This document shows positions 1-7,881 of a stretch of DNA of 20,006 nucleotides, one piece after another; position 1 is the first letter of the stretch, and the number at the start of each line of letters is the position of its first letter. A program made the translations under genes and the position numbers. The stretch comes from a virus, in the IMG/VR virus record IMGVR_UViG_3300042429_000993, positions 1 to 20,006 of that record, one strand, 5' to 3'. The notes beneath the pieces are model-generated. The model did not search any database. It saw nothing but the letters and a program-made list of their open reading frames with translations, and was not told the origin of the DNA.

Positions 1-999
1 TGTTACTGTAGTAGCTGTTCTTGTGTTGTTTGTTTGTAAGTATTCAAGATCATCATGGGCAACATCTACAATAGTAATATTATTTGAACCTTCTACAAAT
101 GATGTACCACCACCTGCATTTGCTCTCAAACCAATAACCTCTACTTTTTCAGCATCGCCTGTTGTTGTTTCTAAACCGAATACAACTTGAGATGTTGAAT
201 AAACCATATCACTATTGGCTAATTCTTTATTAATAGAATCAGGAATTATATAACCATTTAATGTAATATTAAATGTTGTTTTTGCAGCTCTGTCACCATC
301 AGATTCAATAGCTACTGTTGTAGCAAATGAATCAATTTTTGATCTAAACTGAAAACGTTTTGGGTCACCCCAATATGAATCTGAAGCAAACTGAATTGCC
401 TCTACTATTTTATTGTTTTGTTCTACGAAGTTTGTAAATACAACGCATTCGTAAGTTACAGTTACATAATCAGGTACTACTGATACATAATACTGTTTTG
501 ATGGTTGTCTATTTGTTAATATAGAAAAACTATCATAATGGTTTCTTGCATTATATTTGGTTTCAAATACTTGAAACAAATGTGCTTTATTACCATCTAT
601 TTTATTTCCTAAACTTCTATTTTTTTCAATGTTAGTACGTCTAAATACTATAATAGGAACTCTAACCTTATTGTTAGAATCTCTTAAAAAACCATCTTGT
701 TGAATTGATTTCCATCTTTCAGGTGTACCAAATATAAGAGGAACATTAATCATTTCCCCATCTTGAAATACTTGAGGTTTAATTGTGTTATTAAAGTAAT
801 ATATTATTGCTCCATCTAAATCTTCTAAACCAACATGAAAATCTTTTGTTTTATCACCTTTTCTAGTGTACTCTTTAGCACGATTGTTAGTAAAAGAAGT
901 AGTAGATTGTGGCTTGCCTATTGATTTATCATAAGCATCAATTTGTCCTTGAGCGGCCTCAAAAGGTTTAGCAACATCTATGGATCTTTTTCTAGACAT
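1..999 (-). CDS. 15: gp15-like tail completion/sheath stabiliser, partial
   Basis: The frame is open from an ATG at 999 to the left window edge with no stop, so at least 333 codons are present and the C-terminus is missing. In T4, gp15 caps the tail tube and sheath and joins the tail to the head neck. The translation has the gp15 arrangement: an early segment with NVPLIFGTPERW and RVPIIVFRRT (T4 has RVPITYASKEHF), then a central block YVTVTYECVVFTNFVEQ followed by an insert and TTFNITLNGYIIPDS, matching T4 IYELSIFTRYEDD and EWSLTFEVNGWMYPP. The recovered piece is already longer than T4 gp15 (272 aa), so this version is enlarged. Its ATG shares one base with the upstream stop (TAATG). Its place after gp13- and gp14-like genes matches T4 order 13-14-15. 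The family call rests on recalled sequence, without an alignment. Confidence 0.72.
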   Translation of the reverse strand, partial: MSRKRSIDVAKPFEAAQGQIDAYDKSIGKPQSTTSFTNNRAKEYTRKGDKTKDFHVGLEDLDGAIIYYFNNTIKPQVFQDGEMINVPLIFGTPERWKSIQQDGFLRDSNNKVRVPIIVFRRTNIEKNRSLGNKIDGNKAHLFQVFETKYNARNHYDSFSILTNRQPSKQYYVSVVPDYVTVTYECVVFTNFVEQNNKIVEAIQFASDSYWGDPKRFQFRSKIDSFATTVAIESDGDRAAKTTFNITLNGYIIPDSINKELANSDMVYSTSQVVFGLETTTGDAEKVEVIGLRANAGGGTSFVEGSNNITIVDVAHDDLEYLQTNNTRTATTVT

Positions 1000-1334
1000 T
1001 ATCTTCTATTCTGATTTTGTAATTGCATAAATTTATCTAAAGCGTTCATCGCTCTAAATAATTGGTTATACAATTTATTAATTTCTTTAGCTGTGTTTTT
1101 GATATCTGGGTCAGAAGAAAACATATATACATCAAATTCTCTTTTATTTTGAATAATGTCTTTTTTAATTTGATCCATTTTAGGCAAATTAATTACTTGA
1201 GAAGCAGTAGTTTCAGGGCGGTCAGGATCTGTAGGTAATGGTACCAAAAGAGATCCTTGTTTAAATAATTCTCTTTTTTGCTCTGGAGACAACTCGGCAG
1301 CTGTTAATTCAGCTAAAATATCTAATAGTTTCAT
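999..1334 (-). CDS. Small helical protein between gp14- and gp15-like genes
   Basis: This gene encodes 111 aa that I do not recognise. The N-terminus (MKLLDILAELTAAELSPEQK) looks helical. A Pro/Asp-rich linker around residues 30-45 follows, and then a long charged helix, probably coiled-coil, to the end (KEINKLYNQLFRAMNALDKF). No catalytic motif, signal peptide or membrane segment is visible. It starts two bases after the previous stop and its own stop overlaps the ATG of the gp15-like gene, so the block 1675-1 is probably co-translated. From position alone it could be a neck or tail-completion accessory or chaperone; that is inference. Confidence 0.75.
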   Translation of the reverse strand: MKLLDILAELTAAELSPEQKRELFKQGSLLVPLPTDPDRPETTASQVINLPKMDQIKKDIIQNKREFDVYMFSSDPDIKNTAKEINKLYNQLFRAMNALDKFMQLQNQNRR

Positions 1335-1336
1335 AA

Positions 1337-1675
1337 TTAATATTGACCTATTTTTTCAATTGTTTGTATTCTAGGAATAAACTGCAATAAACCATCTACT
1401 TTATGGGTAGTGGATGCTGCAATTTTAATTTTTTGGATGTCATCTTGTGGTGTTGTTGTTACAATATATTTTAATTTCAACAAAGAAAATTCAGATGTAT
1501 TATTTGCTTTTGCATCTAAAAAATCACTTTGTTGTACTGTTACAACTACAACACCAGGCAATGCTCTAACTTCATTATATATCAATACTTGATTAAAATT
1601 TGAATTTGTCTTAATCAGTACATCTATTCTATATATAGATAACATTTCATTTAATATGTTACTTAATTTTGTCAT
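1337..1675 (-). CDS. Small neck-region protein, possible ferredoxin-like fold
   Basis: This gene encodes 112 aa when read from the ATG at 1675. That start forms an ATGA overlap with the stop of the gp14-like gene. A longer reading from 1717 would add 14 residues but overlap the upstream gene by 46 bases, so I prefer the shorter form. The middle has alternating strands and helices (an IYNEVRALPGVVVVTV segment, then SLLKLKYIVTT, then a helix and DGLLQFIPRI). This is reminiscent of a beta-alpha-beta ferredoxin-like fold, which is inferred from pattern only. No catalytic residues stand out. Its position between gp14- and gp15-like genes suggests a virion neck/tail role. I cannot name the family. 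Confidence 0.72.
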   Translation of the reverse strand: MTKLSNILNEMLSIYRIDVLIKTNSNFNQVLIYNEVRALPGVVVVTVQQSDFLDAKANNTSEFSLLKLKYIVTTTPQDDIQKIKIAASTTHKVDGLLQFIPRIQTIEKIGQY

Positions 1676-2259
1676 GACGGAATTATATTCAGTTTTGTTG
1701 TTCTTGTTAAAGAGCAAGTTAAAATATATATAATAAGATTACCAGTGCTATTTGATGTTTGTGAAGTAACGGGAGATCCAGCTGTTGTAAAAAACTGAGA
1801 ATCTACTGCACTTACTTCATAATATCTGTCTCTATCTACTAATATATCTCCTACTTCAGGATTAAAATTAAATTGCTCAACTGTTATTCTTGGTATACTT
1901 ACAGTTATATTTTGAGATGGATCTGGTCCATAATCAGCATCACTGTATGTAAGACCTCCTCTTTCAATTAAACATTTTACCTCCATTGGAGGGTAATACC
2001 ATTTCTCTAATGACTCACCATAAATATTAGTTGTAGTATTATCTAAATCATATTTAAAGTATCCAACCTTCATACCAGCAAAATTAATTGCTTGCAACAC
2101 TGCATTTCCTGCTGGACCTGCTGGTGGTGCTGGAGATGGAGGTGCTGGTGGTGGCGTTGGTGAAGGAGAAGGAGATGCTCCTACTCCACCTCCCTTTGGT
2201 GGTGGTGCAACATATGGTGGTGCTACTGTTCCTCCATCTTTTATAATTCCTTTAGCCAT
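1672..2259 (-). CDS. 14: gp14-like neck protein with Pro-rich N-terminus
   Basis: This gene encodes 195 aa. T4 gp14 forms the neck with gp13, closing the filled head and receiving the tail. Residues about 10-50 are a low-complexity Pro/Gly/Ser stretch (APPP, SPSPSP, PPAPPSPAPP). The remainder has a gp14-type pattern: MKVGYFKYDLDNTTTNIYGE, then NITVSIPRITVEQFNFNPEVGDILVDRDRYYEVSAVDSQFF split by short loops, then YILTCSLTRTTKLN. In T4 the corresponding part reads [30 protein letters not shown] and a final beta strand. The start ATG overlaps the gp13-like stop (TAATG) and the stop overlaps the next start (ATGA). The assignment rests on this resemblance plus gene order; T4 gp14 itself is 256 aa. 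A generic tail connector is the alternative. Confidence 0.6.
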   Translation of the reverse strand: MAKGIIKDGGTVAPPYVAPPPKGGGVGASPSPSPTPPPAPPSPAPPAGPAGNAVLQAINFAGMKVGYFKYDLDNTTTNIYGESLEKWYYPPMEVKCLIERGGLTYSDADYGPDPSQNITVSIPRITVEQFNFNPEVGDILVDRDRYYEVSAVDSQFFTTAGSPVTSQTSNSTGNLIIYILTCSLTRTTKLNIIPS

Positions 2260-4256
2260 TATTTAATATAAATTGGTAATGGAATAGATGCTAAGGTATC
2301 TTTTAAGAAACCTGCTTCTTGTTGTTTTCTTTCAAGTTGACTCTTACGAGAAACTTCATTTAACATTTCCTTTAATTCTATAATTAAATCTTCTTTTTCT
2401 TTTCTAGCATCTGTAATTAATTCAGAACCATTTATTGGCCCCATACCTTGAATACTTGTACTAGAATATTGAATACGAATATGTGCTTCAACCTCTCTAG
2501 ATAATGCTAAAGTATATTTGAATATCCACATTCTACCAATTGTATTAATGTTCATGTATACAGGATTTCTGTAAGGAACATTCATTATATCAGTAACAAC
2601 ATTCTTTCTTTTATCTCTTAATATATTATTTTTATTACTTTTCTTAACATATTCAAAGAATAAATTTAAATCAATAGATGGTCTTGGGAATATTCTTAAT
2701 TGGTTGTTTTGTAATTCAAATGAATATCCTGAACGTCTAATAGTATCATTTAATTCAATTGATTGAATTTTTTGTAAATCAAAGTTCATAGGCATTAACA
2801 AAAAGTTAATACCAGGAGAAAATTGACCAAAGCCAAAGGTTTCAAGTAATGATTGAACACCAGTACCTGTACCTGCATATGGATCAAAATACCTAGCAAT
2901 TGCTGGAGGTTGTTCATAGAATACTCTTCTAACCTCAATTGTATCTCCATTTTCTAATGATGCTGATGTTGCAGCCCAAGCATTTAAATCATAATTTTGT
3001 TGTCCTGGAATTAAAGATAATATACCTTTTTTAACTTCAAAATTACCACCAACATTAGCTTCAGCACCATAACCATCAGCAATAACTGATGTTATAGTTG
3101 TTAAATTATTGCTTAATATTTTATCATTAAAGGTTTCAACTGTTGTTTGAATATAAACAGTTGGTATTGTGCCATTTGATCCAGTAAATCTTGCTCCAGT
3201 ACCTGAAATGTTAGGTGTTGTTGTAAAGAAATAGATATGAGAATATCCATCAGGAATACTATAAGTAGATCCTGAAGTTACTCCTGTAAATTGTGCAAAA
3301 GTTCCATTAATTCTAAAATTAGTAGGATTAGCATAAGATAATGAAGAGGAAATATTTAAAGTTGTTGCAGTAGATCCTGTAGTAAATGTCATAGATGTAC
3401 CAAATGAAGCAGAAGATACTGCTGTTAATTTAGCTGCTATGTTTGCTGCCGTTAATGCTGCTGTACTTCCCGTTACAATATAAAAATTAGTATCAGTATC
3501 AGGTAAACTACCAGAACCAATATTAAAAGTTGTAATAGTATTATTACTACCTGTTACAACAAATGATGTTGAACCTGAAGTAATACTAGCACTAACTGCA
3601 TTCCATGATGAAGTAGCAGCATTGTAATATGGTGTAACAACTGTAGCACCACCAACTCTATTAAACTGATTATATACGAATTGGCTTAAATCCATTATAA
3701 GATCACCAGTTCCTGTATATGTTGGATCATTAAATCCAGATCCCAAAGTAAATGAGTTGATATAGCTAAAATCAGGCGCGATAAAATCGTTTACAGAAGC
3801 TGAAATAACCCAAATCTCATTATCTACAACAGAGGCTGAGTAAGACTGATTAAAATTTACTTCAGCATAATTTGCTGGTCTTGGTGCTGACCAAGTTACA
3901 GGAGATCCAATATCATCACTTAATATATGTGTGTATCCAATATTTGAAAATGGAGAGGTTTCTGAACCTTCCATATTAATATAGTTGTCTCTAATTTTAT
4001 ATTGATAAACCAAATTACCATAAGTGGTAACGGCTTCTTCAAAAGCAGCATAAATTGTCAAATCACTGATATTCAGTGTTGACAAAGATAGGCCTGTTCC
4101 TAAACGTTGTGCTACGTACTTTGCAGCACTTTTAGCATCACGTAAGAATTCAGGATCATCTGTATAATATTCGAAAGGACAATTGCCCTTTACATTAGAG
4201 AGATATGATACGTCACCGCCGTACGTATCGTATAGTGCCATTAAATTTACTGCCAT
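2259..4256 (-). CDS. 13: gp13-like neck protein, greatly enlarged
   Basis: This gene encodes 665 aa against 309 aa for T4 gp13, a head-completion neck protein. The C-terminal part is clearly gp13-like: MWIFKYTLALSREVEAHI, a spacer, then GPINGSELITDARKEKEDL and a final LASIPLPIYIK. T4 has WVKDYATALAKELNGQIL, then [20 protein letters not shown] and PPFGILVG. The N-terminus has the helical opening seen in this family (LNISDLTIYAAFEEAVTTYG). Between about residues 130 and 405 lies a Ser/Thr/Gly-rich segment made of short beta-like pieces (VTGSTAALTAANIAAKL, FTTGSTATTLNISS), which probably forms extra surface domains. The gene follows PhoH by 40 bases and is preceded by an ATATTTAT element 22 bases before its ATG. 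No Shine-Dalgarno sequence is visible. Confidence 0.78.
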   Translation of the reverse strand: MAVNLMALYDTYGGDVSYLSNVKGNCPFEYYTDDPEFLRDAKSAAKYVAQRLGTGLSLSTLNISDLTIYAAFEEAVTTYGNLVYQYKIRDNYINMEGSETSPFSNIGYTHILSDDIGSPVTWSAPRPANYAEVNFNQSYSASVVDNEIWVISASVNDFIAPDFSYINSFTLGSGFNDPTYTGTGDLIMDLSQFVYNQFNRVGGATVVTPYYNAATSSWNAVSASITSGSTSFVVTGSNNTITTFNIGSGSLPDTDTNFYIVTGSTAALTAANIAAKLTAVSSASFGTSMTFTTGSTATTLNISSSLSYANPTNFRINGTFAQFTGVTSGSTYSIPDGYSHIYFFTTTPNISGTGARFTGSNGTIPTVYIQTTVETFNDKILSNNLTTITSVIADGYGAEANVGGNFEVKKGILSLIPGQQNYDLNAWAATSASLENGDTIEVRRVFYEQPPAIARYFDPYAGTGTGVQSLLETFGFGQFSPGINFLLMPMNFDLQKIQSIELNDTIRRSGYSFELQNNQLRIFPRPSIDLNLFFEYVKKSNKNNILRDKRKNVVTDIMNVPYRNPVYMNINTIGRMWIFKYTLALSREVEAHIRIQYSSTSIQGMGPINGSELITDARKEKEDLIIELKEMLNEVSRKSQLERKQQEAGFLKDTLASIPLPIYIK

Positions 4257-4278
4257 TATAAACTAGTATTTATCATGT

Positions 4279-4286
4279 ATAAATAT
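4279..4286 (-). promoter_or_regulatory. ATATTTAT element before gp13-like gene
   Basis: On the minus strand the sequence ATATTTAT lies 22 bases before the gp13-like ATG, in the gap after phoH. It is one of eight intergenic copies in this window, all in the same orientation. A second AT-rich box, GATAAATA, close to the T4 late-promoter sequence TATAAATA, lies between it and the start codon. A promoter role is inferred. Confidence 0.4.
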
Positions 4287-4296
4287 TGAACATATC

Positions 4297-4965
4297 TTAC
4301 TTTCCGTATTCAAATTCTAATATTTTACCCACTAAGTCGGAACGATGATTTTCTTTCAACTTAATCCACTTAATTTCCTCGATTTTTTTAGATAATTCGA
4401 TAACATAGCTTAAGCCGTTGATTTCACCCGTTGATGACTTGATATCCGTTTGTTCATTGTCGCCGTTGATAACGATCTTACCATTTTTACCTAAGCGTGT
4501 CAATATGGCTAGCATTTCACCTTTGGTTAGGTTTTGTGCCTCCTCGACTATTAAAATATCATCAACTGTTTTACCACGGATAAACTGAACGGGGAGTGCT
4601 TTGACTTTACCGTCTTCAATTAGTTTAAATACTTCATTTTTATCAGAACAACATTTGTTTAGATTTTCGACTAGTGCCTCCATGTATGGATCAAATTTAC
4701 CATTTAAATCGCCTGGTAGGAATCCTAAACTTCTACCAACCTCAATGGCTGCTCGTGTATTGTAAATACACCCAATTTGTTTTTTCTTAAGGAAATCTAA
4801 TGCTGCTTGAGCACATACTAAACTTTTACCCGACCCGGCTCTTCCTGTTATAACTACTATTTGATTTTCAACTATTAACCTTTTTGCTTCTTTTTGTTCT
4901 TCATTTAATTGTAACGCATTTATTGACTTGATGTCTGTTTTTCTCTCACGTGTAGGTTCCTTCAT
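4297..4965 (-). CDS. phoH: PhoH-like P-loop ATPase
   Basis: This gene encodes 222 aa, a typical length for the single-domain phage PhoH. Walker A is GRAGSGKS (residues 41-48), Walker B is DDILIVEEAQN (about 135-145), a sensor-like GDNEQTD lies at 168-174, and the closing ENHRSDLV is also typical of PhoH. The family is an SF1-related ATPase. In bacteria it belongs to the phosphate-starvation regulon, and it is very common in marine phages, where its function is still uncertain (RNA or nucleotide metabolism has been proposed). The gene stands alone between the tandem terminators after gp23 and the neck genes, with its own ATATTTAT element 21 bases upstream, so it may be transcribed independently of the capsid genes. 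No Shine-Dalgarno sequence is visible before the ATG. Confidence 0.93.
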   Translation of the reverse strand: MKEPTRERKTDIKSINALQLNEEQKEAKRLIVENQIVVITGRAGSGKSLVCAQAALDFLKKKQIGCIYNTRAAIEVGRSLGFLPGDLNGKFDPYMEALVENLNKCCSDKNEVFKLIEDGKVKALPVQFIRGKTVDDILIVEEAQNLTKGEMLAILTRLGKNGKIVINGDNEQTDIKSSTGEINGLSYVIELSKKIEEIKWIKLKENHRSDLVGKILEFEYGK

Positions 4966-4986
4966 AAATATAAATGTTGGTTTCCG

Positions 4987-4994
4987 ATAAATAT
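4987..4994 (-). promoter_or_regulatory. ATATTTAT element before phoH
   Basis: ATATTTAT on the minus strand ends 21 bases before the phoH ATG and immediately follows the gp23 terminator. This is where a new transcript would be expected to begin. It supports reading the element as a promoter part, but there is no direct evidence. Confidence 0.42.
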
Positions 4995-5004
4995 TAAATA
5001 AAAA

Positions 5005-5027
5005 AGCCCGACCTTACGGGTCGGGCT
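5005..5027 (-). terminator. Intrinsic terminator after gp23 (second of two)
   Basis: A perfect 9-bp stem, AGCCCGACC paired with GGTCGGGCT, with a 5-base CGTAA loop, is followed on the minus strand by a run of T (CTTTTTTATTT). This is a strong rho-independent terminator for the capsid transcript. The other strand lacks a good T run. The stem and loop are nearly identical to the terminator at 15650-15673. Confidence 0.88.
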
Positions 5028-5036
5028 CTTTATTGT

Positions 5037-5056
5037 TTTAACCTTACGGGGTTAAA
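5037..5056 (-). terminator. First hairpin after gp23, tandem with main terminator
   Basis: A 7-bp stem TTTAACC/GGTTAAA with a CCGTAA loop starts 14 bases after the gp23 stop codon and 9 bases before the main terminator. The loop and inner pairs repeat the ACC...CGTAAGGT core of the two strong terminators. It lacks a long T run, so it may be an auxiliary terminator or a 3' end-stabilising hairpin. Confidence 0.55.
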
Positions 5057-5070
5057 TATGTTTAATTAAA

Positions 5071-6663
5071 TTAAACAGTTTCTAAACCATGAACGATCAC
5101 TTTACCATAGAATTCTGGACGAACCATTTTCTTAGCGTAACGAGTCATTAAACCTTTACGTGGAGTAAATGTTGTTGGATCGTATACTAATGGAGTCATC
5201 ATTACAGGAATGTATGGAGCAAAAACAGCACCAGTTTCTAAGAACTGAGCACCTTTGTAACCCATCAAGATTAAGTTCTCAGTGAAATAAGGGTTTTTAT
5301 ACACCTTGTAACGACTGTTTAAAGAACCGATCTTTTGGATACCGAAGTTGAATTCTGCTTTGTCGCCATCACCATCAGAAGCAAATCCTGGGATTGATTC
5401 TAAGATAGTAGCTACAGTTGGAGAAACAACTAAGAAATTTGCTCCACCTCTCATTGTTAATTGGTGAATTTTGTTTGATACTTTTTGTAACTTAGTACCT
5501 AAAGTTTGGAACCAACCACCTTGAGTGTTGTAGAATGTGTTTGTTAAAGAAGCGAATGAAGTACCATTCCAAGCTACGTTATTTTGTGCAGACCAGAACT
5601 CAGTTGTAGAAGTTGGTACATTTTTGATCAACATTTCTAATAATTCCAAATCAATCTCCATAGAGATGTATTGGCTCATTAAGCTAGTTAATTCAGCTTC
5701 AGCATCGATTGAATGATAAGCATTCAAATCTTGTGCGAATTCTGGAGTCCATTGTGCTTTTAACTTACGAGTTTTAGCAACAACTGCCTCAGATTTCATA
5801 TTCACATCTAAAGATGGGATAGAGATTTGAGAAGAACTGTTAGCGTTAGGAACTGAATAATCAGCTCTATCTTCGAAATCACCACGAGCGTTATCTCTGT
5901 TAGCTTTATTGTAGAATAAAGTTACAGTACCATGAGCTGGAGAACCAGTTGCGATGAAAATTAAAGAACTACCAGATACTTGAGTGTACTCAGGTAAAAT
6001 TGTAGTTTCGTCAAAGTTAGAACCACTAATAAAGCAAGCTCTTACAGCTTCTAAATCTTGGTCTGTTTGAGCAGCACCGTTAGTTACAGTGATCTTCTTT
6101 AAAGAACCTGTAGCTACAGATGAATCATAATTAACATCAGCTAATGATGAGATTGATGAAGTTGCAGCTGTTAAAGATGCAGAGAATTGGTTGATTGAAT
6201 AACCAAACTTACCAACACCATATAAACCTTTTGTAGTGTCAGTTGACTTTAAGTCAGTTGTAGCACCATATAAAGATCCGTCAAATCTTTTCTTATCTGT
6301 ACCATATTTGAAGTCAAGATAGAAAATAAGACCTGAAGGTAAGCTCATAGATTGAACTGATACGAATTCTTTTGCGCTAATGTCACCGAATACACGACGA
6401 ACTAACGGTAAAGCAACTCCAGCCCAGTTTTCACCGAAACCAGCAGTGAAAGTTGCAGCACCACCACCGATACCAGTTTGGTTGCTTTCAACTACTAATT
6501 GCTTAGCTTGGTTTTCTAATAAAATAGCCATGTTGTTTTTCTCAACTTCGCCTTTAAGACCTTCTAAAAGGCCAGACTTAGTCCACTTAGAGACTAAAGT
6601 GTTAGCTGTATCCATTACGCGAGCGTATGGGTTAGCTGATTCTAATAATTGTTGTACGTTCAT
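5071..6663 (-). CDS. 23: Major capsid protein (gp23-like)
   Basis: This gene encodes 530 aa (T4 gp23 is 521 aa), the HK97-fold precursor that forms head hexamers around the scaffold. The family's central signature is present: a TRKLKAQWTPEFAQDLNAYH segment followed by IDAEAELTSLMSQYISMEID, comparable to T4 LELMQDLRAVHGVDAESELSAIL. The C-terminus (MVRPEFYGKVIVHGLETV) also fits. In T4 the protease gp21 removes 65 residues. Here a likely cut lies after E59 (LVVE/SNQTG), just before a Gly-rich GIGGGAATFTAGFGENWAG segment; T4 has LTE/AEIGG at the same place. The Ser/Thr-rich region near residues 150-270 probably holds the insertion domain. The gene follows the scaffold and is closed by two terminators. 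The leader is A-rich with no Shine-Dalgarno sequence. Confidence 0.95.
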   Translation of the reverse strand: MNVQQLLESANPYARVMDTANTLVSKWTKSGLLEGLKGEVEKNNMAILLENQAKQLVVESNQTGIGGGAATFTAGFGENWAGVALPLVRRVFGDISAKEFVSVQSMSLPSGLIFYLDFKYGTDKKRFDGSLYGATTDLKSTDTTKGLYGVGKFGYSINQFSASLTAATSSISSLADVNYDSSVATGSLKKITVTNGAAQTDQDLEAVRACFISGSNFDETTILPEYTQVSGSSLIFIATGSPAHGTVTLFYNKANRDNARGDFEDRADYSVPNANSSSQISIPSLDVNMKSEAVVAKTRKLKAQWTPEFAQDLNAYHSIDAEAELTSLMSQYISMEIDLELLEMLIKNVPTSTTEFWSAQNNVAWNGTSFASLTNTFYNTQGGWFQTLGTKLQKVSNKIHQLTMRGGANFLVVSPTVATILESIPGFASDGDGDKAEFNFGIQKIGSLNSRYKVYKNPYFTENLILMGYKGAQFLETGAVFAPYIPVMMTPLVYDPTTFTPRKGLMTRYAKKMVRPEFYGKVIVHGLETV

Positions 6664-6690
6664 TTTTGAATGAATTTTGTTTTTAATAAT

Positions 6691-7731
6691 TTAATATTTT
6701 GTTATACCTGCTAATTTCTGCATTCTAGCCATGTGTTCGTTAATTTCAACGATTTGTTTGCTAGGAGCATTGCCAGCTGGTTTTGAAGCGAATCCTTTAA
6801 TGATTCCTTCTTTAACTATACTTTTAGAAGTTTCTTTAGTTTCTAAAGACTCGTTAAGAGCTTCGAATACTAATTTAGCTTCGTTTGGTGTAGTTGCTTT
6901 ATCAAAGGCATTAATTACTTTGATTTTGTTGTCTTCAGATAAATTTTTAGCTTTGAATATTTTGTTAACATATAATAACTTAGCGTTCAATAAGTTAACT
7001 TCATTCAATTCACTACGTAAAATTTCGATTGTAGCTACTGCTTCGTCTAATTCTTTTTCGTCTTTTTTAGCTTTCTTAGCTTCATCTACTACATCTTCAG
7101 TTGCTCCGTTTTCATCTAAAGCGTCTAATTCTGCAAGTAATTCTTCTAAGTTAATTTCATCTTCTGATCCAGCATCATCCATACCCATTGAGTCATCGCC
7201 GTTACCAGCATCATTTATATCAATTTCTTCTGCGTTTTCATCTTCTTCAGTTTCAGCTTCTTCAGCTTCTAATTCAGAATCAACGATGTCTTTGATAATA
7301 CTTTTTAAATCTTCAATAGATAAATCAGCTACTGATGTTTCTTCAGATTCGCCTTCTTTAGATTCTTCATCTTCAGTTGGTTCTTCTTCAGTTTCTTCTT
7401 CAGATTCTTCATCTTCTTTAGCTTCATTAATTTCATCTTCAGAACCTTCTTCAAGTTCTAATTCTGCTAAAAATTCGTCTAAATTGAATTCTTCGTCTAA
7501 AGAAATTTCTTCTTCAATCTTTTCGCCATTTTCATTGGCGTCTGCGTCTTGTGTTTCTGCAATTGGTTCTTCATCTTCATCTTTTGCCATTTCTTCTAAT
7601 TTAGAAGCTAACATTGATTGTAAATGAGGAGTCAAAGTTTCTTCAAGAGCAGCTTTTGCATTAACTAACGCAGCTTCGCGGATAGTTTTTGCTTCAGCAA
7701 TCGCTTGCTTAAACAATTCTTTGTTTGTCAT
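6691..7731 (-). CDS. 22: Prohead scaffold/core protein (gp22-like)
   Basis: This gene encodes 346 aa, lies directly upstream of gp23, and is extremely acidic. Glu/Asp-rich tracts fill residues about 50-215 (EEDEESEEETEEEP and similar), flanked by an Ala/Glu helical N-terminus and a long helix near 220-310. This is the expected character of a T4-type core scaffold, which directs capsid shape and is then cut up by gp21 and expelled. Candidate (I/L)xE cleavage sites are frequent, starting with IAE/A and IRE/A near residues 12-20. The C-terminus ends in NEHMARMQKLAGITKY, a tag shared with two other proteins here. An AAGGA sequence sits four bases before the ATG, one of the few possible Shine-Dalgarno sites in the window. 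The call rests on position and composition because scaffold sequences diverge quickly. Confidence 0.85.
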   Translation of the reverse strand: MTNKELFKQAIAEAKTIREAALVNAKAALEETLTPHLQSMLASKLEEMAKDEDEEPIAETQDADANENGEKIEEEISLDEEFNLDEFLAELELEEGSEDEINEAKEDEESEEETEEEPTEDEESKEGESEETSVADLSIEDLKSIIKDIVDSELEAEEAETEEDENAEEIDINDAGNGDDSMGMDDAGSEDEINLEELLAELDALDENGATEDVVDEAKKAKKDEKELDEAVATIEILRSELNEVNLLNAKLLYVNKIFKAKNLSEDNKIKVINAFDKATTPNEAKLVFEALNESLETKETSKSIVKEGIIKGFASKPAGNAPSKQIVEINEHMARMQKLAGITKY

Positions 7732-7818
7732 TTGTCCTTAAATTTTTTTTCGGAAATAAGCTTATTAGAGTGGGAAGCTTAATAGGGAGTTTGTATAATA
7801 CCTGGAACTACAATAAGA

Positions 7819-7845
7819 ATGGGTAGTCCATTTTAGGCTACCCAT
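7819..7845 (-). other. Hairpin in the leader of gp22
   Basis: An 8-bp perfect stem ATGGGTAG/CTACCCAT encloses an 11-base loop, about 90 bases before the gp22 start. There is no T run on the minus strand, so it looks more like an RNA-processing or stability element than a terminator. It is the strongest secondary structure in the 147-base gap between the 68-aa gene and gp22. Confidence 0.5.
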
Positions 7846-7851
7846 AAATAT
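7844..7851 (-). promoter_or_regulatory. ATATTTAT element in the gp22 leader region
   Basis: This minus-strand ATATTTAT copy overlaps the edge of the 7819-7845 hairpin and lies 112 bases before the gp22 ATG. That is much farther than the 21-24 bases seen at other genes. It would give gp22-gp23 a long structured leader if the element is a promoter. Confidence 0.3.
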
Positions 7852-7862
7852 ATGTAGATATG

Positions 7863-7881
7863 TAAAACCGCGAGGGTTTTA
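7863..7881 (-). terminator. Possible weak terminator after the 68-aa gene
   Basis: A perfect 7-bp stem TAAAACC/GGTTTTA with a CTCGC loop begins on the stop codon of the 68-aa gene. The T residues lie within the stem rather than after it, so termination would be weak or partial. It separates the protease unit from the highly expressed gp22-gp23 unit. Confidence 0.45.

Noticed and set aside
1676-1717. 14-residue N-terminal extension of the 112-aa neck-region protein
   Set aside because: The ATG at 1675 gives an ATGA overlap with the upstream stop, the prevalent junction here; the upstream ATG would give a 46-base overlap.
6731-7627. 298-codon Ser-rich open frame on the plus strand
   Set aside because: It is the antisense shadow of the Glu/Asp-rich gp22 gene. 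The repetitive TTC/ATC-type sequence opposite acidic codons yields a long Ser-rich frame with no recognisable fold or start context.
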